NCBI RefSeq assembly: GCF_028769735.1
Contig: NC_088176.1
Coordinates: forward strand, 20,025,501-20,089,500
DNA: 64,000 nt
Direction: 5' to 3'
From: Zonotrichia leucophrys gambelii
Lineage: Eukaryota; Chordata; Aves; Passeriformes; Passerellidae
Positions 55,001 through 64,000 of this stretch are shown here, piece after piece; the stretch's first letter is position 1; the number at the start of each line of letters is the position of its first letter. The notes below the pieces were generated by a model. It saw nothing but the letters and a program-made list of their open reading frames with translations. It searched no databases and had not been told where the DNA came from. Both the position numbers and the translations under genes were made by a program.

Positions 55001-58000
55001 TGGCTGTTCTCAGCTAGATGGAAAGTTAGTAGAAATAGAGGCTTGAGAACACACTTTCTCCATGTACCTGCAATGATGAGAGTGTTTGTGAATTTCTGCA
55101 TGGATTAAATTATATTTAATTGCAGAGATATCAATATTAAAGTCTTAATTTAGTTTAGACATCCCAAAAGATAGTAGCTTTGCAAGTCAGTTTAAATTCA
55201 ATCTTGAAGGTAATGAAATAAAACAGAGGGGTGGAAAACTTCCCAATACCAAATAACCATGAGGCTGGATGAAGAAAAGAGTGAAGAGGGGGCAATGACC
55301 TGACAGAAGCAAAAGCAGATGATTTCCTCCTCTTGAGGATGTGTCTTCTTTTTGAGATTGTTAGCTAGCCAGAAATACGAGACAGATGTATTTGCTCACC
55401 TAGACAATAAAGTGCAACTACAAAAAGGTAGATTTACATTCATCTCTGTTGCCAAGAATTTTTTCACAGTACAAATGGGACAACAGAGGGGAAAAAAATT
55501 CTGCTTTATGCATGCATTTCTCAGCCTTGATGGCTCTGCTGGGAGAAAGGGGCAGGGAAGAGTCTGTAATACTTTTGCTGTCAAGCTTGCACCCATCTGT
55601 CAGTCTTCTCTTACATGAACAACCTGATTACCTGGCTCTGTGCTATGTGTGCCAACTGGGAGGAACCAGGAACTGCAACTGACAGCACCTCACAGTGCCA
55701 CCGGTGCCCCCAACAGACTCATGCTGCTCTTCCTTGTTTCCCATGTGCTATTGCACAATTCTCAGTCCCTGAAGCGTTGTAGAGACAAAGCTTTGAGTAC
55801 CAGGGACCTTAGGCTAACTTCCCAGAGCCTTTCTGGAAAACAGAGTTTGCTAAGGTTATGATAAATACTCTTTCAGACACCAAAGATATCCTTCCATCTA
55901 CTAGAAGCAAATTATCCAAATGTCTGGCTAAAAGTAACTGATGAAGACAATCAAAATGATCTTGAAAACTAAAAACATGCTTCCCAAAACCCATGGGTGT
56001 GCTTCTGCAGAGAGTACTGATACAGCAACCTGATCTAACACCACAGGTTTCTCCAGAAGACACAGTGAGGCCATTTCTGAGAGATCACCTCAAGATAATG
56101 CAAACAAAAATGGATAAGACTAGACAGAATAACAAACAAATCTAGCATAACAAACATTATTTTTGGTCATTACCACTGTATTTATACAGCCTATCAACCA
56201 AGAGAAGAAACTGTAGCCAAAATCCTGATGGGTCAATCACTTTTTAGGAATGCATTTCCCCAATGCAGCAATGTTGCCATTTCTATAGACAACTTAATGC
56301 TTCTAAAGTCATGGGAAGGAAAAAAACTGAACAATTTTATGAAGAAAAAATATGTTTTTATACCAACTTTCAAAACCAACAACCAATAAACCATGAACAC
56401 CAACCCACTCAACATTCCTGTTAACTGCTCAGACCAACAAGAGGCATGGAGAGATCACATTCTGCAGAAACACTCCAAAGTGAGACCCTGTAAACTGCTG
56501 GGGTCAAGTACAGCTTTATACTGCATGAAAACATTCTTTTTACAGCAAAACATTCTCCAACTTCCTCATCCAAAATGCTAGTAGGTTTTATAAAACTCTG
56601 GTGGACTGCCCCTTAAAGAAGTGTAATGAAATCTTGCAAACACTTACCTAATCTGAATCATTTGATTTTAAGCCTGACAGTCAGCCAAATCTATTTAAAG
56701 AGCATCTTTCACAGTTAAGGAAAAAAAAAAAACCCCAACCACCAAAACCCAGAAGAAAGCCAGAAAGCCACTGGCTTTGAAATACAGAAGATTCTCCTCC
56801 AGGGTTACAGTTTTAGCAGCCTTTTCTGTAGCCCTTTCTGAAATAAGGACATCAGCTGATAAACATCACCTGTGTTCTGTGCTGACAACCACACAGACTT
56901 CTGTTCAGAATAATGGAAAAGTATGTCACTTTTCTATACAGCTATTGAGACGGTAAGGTAGCTGTGTCCAGACTTTCATAAAACAGTTAAGAAGACTCAA
57001 AATATCCAGCTGCCTCTCAAATAATGGGAAAAGCTATTAAAACCTATCTGGTAAGGAGCTCCAGCACAACATTCAAAGGCAAATTATAATTAAGAAATAA
57101 ATTAAAAGCCCAAATGCAATTCTCAATATCTAAAGCCAGCATTACAGCCTTTTCTGATCAACAATTACTTAACCTGTAAGATGATCTAGAAGTTTCTAAA
57201 GTAAAGCATATCTTCTTAAAGACTGCTATTGTCTGTTCAAAGGCAAACAATGAGAGAGTGGAGGTCAGACTTAAAGAGATGCAAATGCAACATAATTTAC
57301 TTTCTGTGGGCCTAACTAACAAAACACATTTTGCTCCCCAGACAATGGTTCTACTGACAGAAAAAGCAGTATATTAATAACCATTGATCTCATGCATCAT
57401 GGTACTTTCAGCAGATGAATTGGCTGTGGAGGTTACAGGGAATGGAGGCAGATGAGCCCACTGGTTTTAATTCCAAAATCCTTTGGAAGCAGCAGCCACC
57501 TTTATGTTACACAACCCTTTTGTATCAGCAACTTTTCTCTGATAGTTGGAGAGGCAAAGAATATATATAAAATTAAGAAAATCTGCCCAATCCTAAGTAA
57601 ACTCAAATCCTTTCAAAACCATCTACATTCCCTTCAGATCTACCCTTCACAGTTGTTCAGCTATAAGATCGCTGTACATGATAATAAAAGCCTACATTTT
57701 AACTCACTTGGATTTCCAAAGTGCTTATCCTCAAGTTTTCTATTTCTTTCTATATGAAATATAACTTTATTCTCCCAGGCCTATATTTAAAAAACACTCT
57801 ACCTTACCCCAGGCTGGTGCTAGACATTTCTCAAGGAACAAGGGTAGAGTGAAATCAGCTTTTCATCCCACTCTGCATGGAACTTGTGGAATTTGGATAA
57901 ATGGAAAAACACAGCAGCTTCAAATGTTATGCAATTGCTCAAAAGTAGTTAAATATCACTAATCAATCCTGTGTAACACAGGAAAACATGAAAAATAGGC

Positions 58001-59542
58001 AGCTGTCAACCCTCTGGTGAAATGGAAGGTTCTGGTTTGACTCAAGCAAGAGCTCAGTCAGCCTCTTGCTACCAGTTACTCTCTTTCCAAATCTTTACCT
58101 TGACTTTCCAAACCAAAGCTTCAAGATTAATTTAGTATTTGATTCAGTCTCCAGATATAAACACTTGGATTGCAAAATTCTGTATTTTACAGCCATCAGC
58201 TATTGCCAAAAGCTTTCAAGGCCCATTTTCATATGGCACCTTATTAACAAATGAACTCATCTCTCTTCCACTGATAACAGCACTGGTCCAAAAAACCAAG
58301 AGATTTGCACTCTGGCTTGTGAATTCCAGTCCAACAATGACTTAAAGCCCTAAAGGATTCCAGAAGTAGTCAGCAGTATTCAACAACATATGGCTTAATG
58401 ACTGGTAGCTTTTTAAATCCTAAAATCCTGCTGCCATTCTTTTCCTGACCTTGCAGATTTTCATCTGTAACTGCTACCTTGTTGTAACTGTGAGTTCTGT
58501 CAATCTTCACACCTTTTTTTGCTTTAAGCAGAAGTCAGTAGCAATCAACTCCTAAATCATACACTGTTCACATTACAGCACCCCAAACCCCTCTGTTCTA
58601 TTGAACTCTATTATAAACCAATGATTTCTGATCTGTTTGAATGTGGAAATACACACATATCCATACAGATTAACAACCACACAAGAAACAGATTTTGCAG
58701 GAAAACAGGCAAACAGAAGAAGTCTGGCTCCATTAGTACTTTTTGTTTCAAAGGAAACACAACAAAGATTAAGCCAAGGCAGCAACACATTGAGAGTAGC
58801 AACAAACTGTGATCAAACAGATGGACAGCGTTTGGGTGGAAAAACAGGTCTTTCTGCTGATGTGCTAAGAATCTCAAAGTCAAAATCTGCAATGCACTGT
58901 TCTCTCCTGGTAGTGCTCAAGGGGAAAGATGACATCCAGGGCAGAAATCAGTTTCCTCAACATATGCACATAATGGACCTTTGGATAACACTGGCTAGTG
59001 AAAACTTCCACTGACAATTCCCACCTTCCTTGTGATCAACAGCTGGGGCCAGATAATGCATTTGTTAGTGCCATAAATGCATTTATTCCCTCCTTCTTTG
59101 CTCAGGACAGTATTTGGTATTAAAATAATAGTTCTAGATGAAAGTATTAGTTCATTGTATTTTGTGTTTTATCTATACCCTCATTATCATGTACCAAGAC
59201 AGATTGTAACTCTCAGGTTCTTGACAGACTAATAACACACCAAGGTGCAAAATTAAAGTAGTATAGGGGAACTCACAAAAACAGAGTAAAGGCAGAGTGA
59301 GCAGCAGTTTATAGTGCCTTTGCTGGCTCCCAGTATTAAATGCTTACATCATTTTTTTCCTGTTTTACTAAAACTGACAGGCAGAAGGAGCACTGCTGCA
59401 CTGCAGAACATTATATAGGTTCATACTTCACATAAAGATATAAAGCAAATGCTCTCAGCATGCACAACATGCTGATTATTCTTCTTTTTTAAGCAATCAT
59501 CTGTGCTGTATAGCTATAAATAACATTTCAGCAGAATCACGA

Positions 59543-59561
59543 GTGTGCACACGCATGCATA
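59543..59561. other. Alternating purine-pyrimidine tract
   Basis: Nineteen nt alternate strictly between purine and pyrimidine (GTGTGCACACGCATGCATA). It contains the palindromes GTGTGCACAC and ATGCAT and resembles the longer tract at 63589. Confidence 0.6.
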
Positions 59562-61211
59562 AGCTGAGTTTAAGATCATTACTATGTAGTCTTAGAAGAA
59601 TAAGTATAACTAATAAGAACAGGGAAACTCATTTTTGCTTCGTTTGGCTCTGTATAGAGAAGCATTTGCTGTGAAACTCAATGAAGACTTTGGAACTTTA
59701 GTAGGAAAAACACTTGCACACACCACAAGAAAAAGCTTACTTAATCAGAACATCCCATATCCAACAGCACTTAATAGCATATGGAAGAGTAAAACAAACA
59801 GGTTGGGGAAAATATGCAGTGGCACCAAACACCTCACCAACAACCTGGAACAGACAAGCAGGGGTAGTGGAACTGAACAAGTAGGAGGCCAGCAGAAGAA
59901 AACATCTGACCAATGCATTGAGGGAAATCAGAGGAAAGACTGTCTCTGCAAGCTGATGAGCTGGGTCCTATCCTTTCCTGAATATAAAGCAAATAGACAC
60001 GACCATACCTCAAGACTTTTCAACCCCAAGTAGCAAATAAAGTGTTTGGATTATGCTGCCATGGCCTCCCTGTGGCTCCTGCAGCCCCAGAGCAGACCTT
60101 GCCAACCAGTCCATCGGTGGCTGAACCAACAGCCAAGGGCATGCTGTGCCTCTGCCCAGCTGCAGACTCAGTCCACCACAGACCTTAAAAACTAAAGAGC
60201 CATTTCACAGGTCTCTGTGAGTTTTGAAAAAAGAGGATAATAACAACTTAATGCACAACAATCCTGAACTCAGAGCTAAACATCAAACATAGGTGAAGTC
60301 ATGAAATGGTTTCTACAAACACAGGGAAGGAACCCTTTTATAACAGGATGTTCAGCTACCTCCATTACTCGAAATTTTACTTTCTTTGAGAAGCCCCTTA
60401 CAAATAGATAAATTGCTTGAATTCTTCTGGCATAAAACATCTTCTGAAAGATAGTAAAAAAAAGCCTTACAGTCAAGTTTAACAGATCTCACAATGGGAA
60501 AGCTGGAGTAGATGGCTAAAATAGACAAAGGATACTTGGTCAAACATTAGATAATATATGCCTAGTATACAAAAATGAAAGCTTCATGTGTGCAGGTTGT
60601 TGTACAAACATGTTTTCTGAAATAAGTATCTTTTATGTTAGAACTAATAATAAGGTGAAGCCATGAGATTGCATATGAACTTTCACAAAATCTGGCCTCA
60701 CTGAATTCAAAATACAAATACAAATTTTTAAGTTAGGATTCAAAAAAACTGGTTGTCTAAGTCTTAACAGACATTACCGTAATTACATACTGACTTAAAA
60801 AACTTTTAACACTCTTTCCAAGATTTTAAAATATTAAAATCTGTAAGTAATGGGTTGAGGAAGGAAAACCCAAACAAACTGTTGTTCATTTTATAAGATG
60901 CAGAAACAATAACAATTTCCTTCTATCAAAACCAGGCTTATGGAGATGATGCTATTGTTTTCATTCAGAAATGTTATTTTGTCTTCACCAGAAAAGTACT
61001 GTGAAACCACCAAATGCAAAAGGGATTATTTTGTGTCCTGCTGTGGCCTGGAGAGATCCACAAAGCATGAAAGAGACTCTTGTTAAGCACAAGCAGCCTC
61101 TGTCCTAATGGGTCACAGAAGCAGAAGCTGTGCAAATGCAGTATAATACAAACTGAACAGATCAGTTGGGTGTTGGGGTAAGAAAAAGAAGAATGATGTC
61201 AACAGCTTTGA

Positions 61212-61380
61212 TTTTTTTTTTTTTCTCTGCCTGGCAATAAAATGACCCAACTGAGTGGCAACAGAACCTCCCTACAAAAAACCCACCAAAAAACCCCAAA
61301 CTCATATAAACAAAAAACCCAAATCGCCTTACCTCTCCAAAAAAACCAAAACATCTCCCAGCCAGAAAAAAACCCCAAGC
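61212..61380 (+). repeat. T13 run followed by an A/C-rich low-complexity tract
   Basis: A T13 run at 61212-61224 is followed, from about 61265, by about 115 nt that is mostly A and C on the plus strand, with repeated A6-7 then C3-4 units. The minus strand therefore reads G3-4 T6-7 several times. Frames here only reflect composition. Confidence 0.7.
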
Positions 61381-63588
61381 CCCAGAAAGCACTCAAGAGG
61401 AAGTTATATACCCTGAAAGGGGCCTTTCCAGATTATTTGTGGGTTGCTCATTGGCAGAAAAAGACCATGAAGAGGTAGGTCACAAGAGCTCTTTTCTTAG
61501 CAACTGAAGAAACCTGTTAAAGATATAATTAAAACTATTCTGAAGGTGCCCAGGAAAGTTGTAATACATTTAACCAACTAGTACATGTGGAAAGGAAAAC
61601 ACCTCTAATGAAAGCTCTTGCTGTTGTTATTTTAAAACAGACTGACAAGGAGCAAATTTAAGGATATGTACACCTGCTTTCATACACAAAAAGGAGGCCT
61701 GTTCTGACAGCACTGCAAAGTACCCAGCCAACAACAAATGTCAAAGCTACTAATTTCAACACTGAAAAAGTATCTAGAGAAAACTGCAGTCTAGCTCAAC
61801 ATCAGACAATAAGATTTCAACCTGCATTGTTAAAAAAAAAAGTATGATTTTACTTTACAGATTCAGTTTAATTCCTTTCAGCAGTAATTTAACTTTTTCA
61901 ATGTTTCTGTGGGTTTGAGCTCTACAAAAAAAGCAAGCAGCTACTTCTGTTGCTCTCCCAAATCTGATCTTACACTGGCTGAAATCACATGTGAAACTAA
62001 AGACAACGCACATACCCTTTAAATAGGGACTCCCAGGAGTGCTGCAATGTTAAGCACAAAGGATTAAGCAGCTTCTGGCTTAGTCCAGCACAGAACACAT
62101 GAAATTTAGAAAGCACAGCTTCCTAAACTCGTGTCTTATATTCTTTGTACGTGGTTCATCTTTTTTCTTCCACCACAGAGAAAAAATGCCCAGCCTACAA
62201 TGATGTGTGCCACTCCCTAAGCAAAGCACCTCAGGGAACAGCACTGGAGCACAGAGAAGCTTTGGGGAAAGGTTTCAGGCAAGAGACAACAGGAGCTTTA
62301 GGGGTTCTTCCACTCCAGCACACACAGCAGGACACAGGAAACTAACTGGGTCTCAGGATGATAACATTTATGTAAGCATTTGGTTTCTGGCTTTTAATTA
62401 TGGGTGCCATACTTTAATAAGAGTGTGGCTATGCCATGCAGCACCCCAGGGGGCAGGGGCAGAGTCCTATCCTGCCCTCCTGGGGAGATACCAAGGCTGT
62501 TCAAAGATGAAAGCTCCAGGGATTGTGTGCTATGGCTACTTTTAGCACAAAATTTCCTGTAAGACATTTGGGACCACTCAGTGACTGACAGGCTGGGCAA
62601 GCAAGACATAGTTGGTAACAAGAAACTTGCACACGAGCCTATTTCCATTTTGTATTCTCTAGATTTTTTTAAACTTCTTCTTTTTAAAAAAGTAACATTT
62701 CTATTACTATTTAAATAAAATACGGCTTTTCTGATGTTAAAATCCTGTCAGTCTTTTGGGAATTCACCACAGCAGAAGGGCTAGGCACATCCATCTCAAA
62801 CACTGTGGAGGACTCCATATCCTGCCATGGCAATCCAAAATGGTCCCTAAGGCTTGCCTCTTCCTGCAGCCTCCTGTACAGGTTACACAGCCACCACTCC
62901 CTACACTGGGATCCCCTAGAGCTGGTCACAGGACAGGATCTTCACCTTCCAGTTGCAAAGCAGTCACATGTTGCCCACACCTTCTCTTGCCAAATTCTGT
63001 TAGCGCCAGAGCAGCTGATATTGCTCCAGGCTCGCATCTACAGGCATTGTAAGGCTGTACAATAGAACTTGTTTTCCCCAGAATTCCCCAGACAATATGC
63101 TGGCAACATAAGAAGCTGCTGAAGAGATGCAACTGTTGCATTAGCAACTTGGGGCAGAAAACAATTCAGATCCAGAGCACCAGCAAGGCAACAAAAGGAC
63201 AAAACCAAACACTGTCCTGTTTAGAAGTCCTCTCCCATTAGAATAACTGGGCTTCAAGGAACAATCACCTGACATCTGGGAAAGCAACATCTGTAACAGC
63301 TATCCTTATCAAGGGTTACCACACCACAATGGTATTTTCAGTTATGTTATTACACCAAGATAAATACTGTTTTGAGAAATAATTTACAAAATCTTCCTTC
63401 AATACTAGACAAAAGCATTCAGAAACACTGTTACTATAATTATTATCCCTTGCTTAACCAGCATTACAAGTCTCATACAACACTTCCTTATACACACACC
63501 TGTAAGGGAAACAGGAAAAAATAAGAATATTTTATCCAGATTAAGAGTCTATGCATCCTTCCTCTGTAATTAAGAAAATAAAATAAAT

Positions 63589-63615
63589 CATGCACACGTG
63601 TGCATGCACACGTGC
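63589..63615. other. 18-bp palindrome in a Z-DNA-prone tract, two CACGTG boxes
   Basis: Positions 63589-63606 form a perfect 18-bp palindrome (CATGCACACGTGTGCATG). It sits in 27 nt of strictly alternating pyrimidine and purine. CACGTG E-boxes occur at 63595-63600 and 63609-63614, with an 8-nt gap between them. Confidence 0.75.
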
Positions 63616-64000
63616 CAGTAAGTGGATGATCTGGAAAAATCTTACATTTCTCATCCATCAGAACTGAGCTCACTCAATTTGATGTTAAACTGCTCTGAAC
63701 TTGAGCAAACAGGTACAGTATTAGAGGCATTTTCTTTGCTAGACTAAAAGGAAATTTCTCCAGCTTTTTCAGTCACTTAAAAAGACCATTAATATGACTG
63801 TAATCTGGTAATCTGGTCTCACAGCTTACATCTGTGTCAACTTCTAGGAGAAGCATCAAGGGAACAATATCAGTTGGAACATGGTGGAGTTGAAAAACTG
63901 TCATACTGGTAAAACATCTTCCAAATGCATTTGTTTCAGCTCTCTTAATTTTCTTCTTGATTATATTTATGTCTACTCAGAGGGGCAGTACGAGTATAAA

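Larger units (their letters stand above)
52100..64000. other. Region upstream of USP54, no supported gene
   Basis: About 12 kb without any recognisable coding exon on either strand. It is AT-rich with small GC-richer patches (about 54160-54260, 60060-60180 and 62430-62490), the A/C tract at 61212-61380 and two Z-prone tracts. It may be intergenic, or a long 5' UTR intron if USP54 has a first exon beyond the window. MYOZ1, the upstream neighbour in mammals, is not seen. Confidence 0.6.

Noticed and set aside
59455..59475. 8-bp inverted repeat TCAGCATG and CATGCTGA with a 5-nt loop
   Set aside because: It is too short to mean anything alone; such hairpins are expected by chance.
59635..60033. 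Open frame of 132 codons on the plus strand with AATAAA just after the stop
   Set aside because: It starts at a TTG, has no early ATG, shows no recognisable domain, and has no splice or promoter context. The poly(A)-like hexamer is common in AT-rich DNA.
61162..61396. Minus-strand frames rich in Gly and Phe
   Set aside because: They result from the A/C low-complexity tract read on the other strand.
52100..64000. MYOZ1 or other upstream neighbour
   Set aside because: No matching exon was recognised in any frame.
1..64000. CRISPR arrays, operons, tRNA or rRNA genes, integrases, prophage
   Set aside because: Nothing in the sequence supports them; the gene structure is eukaryotic and intron-rich. 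tRNA or small RNA genes were not systematically scored by a program.

Overview
The window looks like vertebrate nuclear DNA, most likely from a bird. It is AT-rich and intron-dominated. It carries a decayed CR1 LINE and faint MIR-like SINE remnants, and it holds one multi-exon gene with fairly compact introns. I see no bacterial, viral or organellar gene organisation. The bird call rests on CR1 as the only clear transposon and on the modest intron sizes. A turtle or crocodilian cannot be excluded, and no species call is possible.

The single supported protein-coding gene is USP54, on the minus strand. I could place 22 coding exons, from the start codon at 51350-51352 down to the stop at 5789-5791. 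All splice phases agree. The exons sum to 5250 nt, which is 1749 codons plus the stop; human USP54, recalled from memory, is about 1684 residues. Exons 1 to 9 (51352 to 30158) encode the ubiquitin-specific protease domain, with an intact Cys box, His box and zinc-binding cysteines. Exons 10 to 14 encode a long Ser-rich linker with short conserved islands. Exons 15 to 17 encode a charged coiled coil followed by a helical hairpin region. Exons 18 to 22 encode a low-complexity tail that ends in a short conserved C-terminal block.

Layout: 1 to about 5035 is DNA downstream of the gene with no supported gene, although three exon-like signals lie on the plus strand. About 5036 to 5788 is the 3' UTR, and two poly(A) signals are visible. 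5789 to 51352 is the coding span; its largest intron (intron 2, 9.8 kb) holds a strong G-quadruplex motif. 51365 to about 52090 holds a likely 5' UTR splice acceptor and a local CpG cluster that may be a first exon or promoter. 52.1 to 64 kb has no supported gene and is either upstream intergenic DNA or a long 5' intron.

I found no previously undescribed gene system. The items most worth a second look are a GC-AG intron (intron 11), the G4 motif in intron 2, a 13-base homopolymer next to the exon 5 donor, a Z-DNA-prone 18-bp palindrome carrying one of two CACGTG boxes near the right edge, and the candidate promoter CpG cluster. All identifications were made by reading the sequence and by memory of the family. 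No database search was run.
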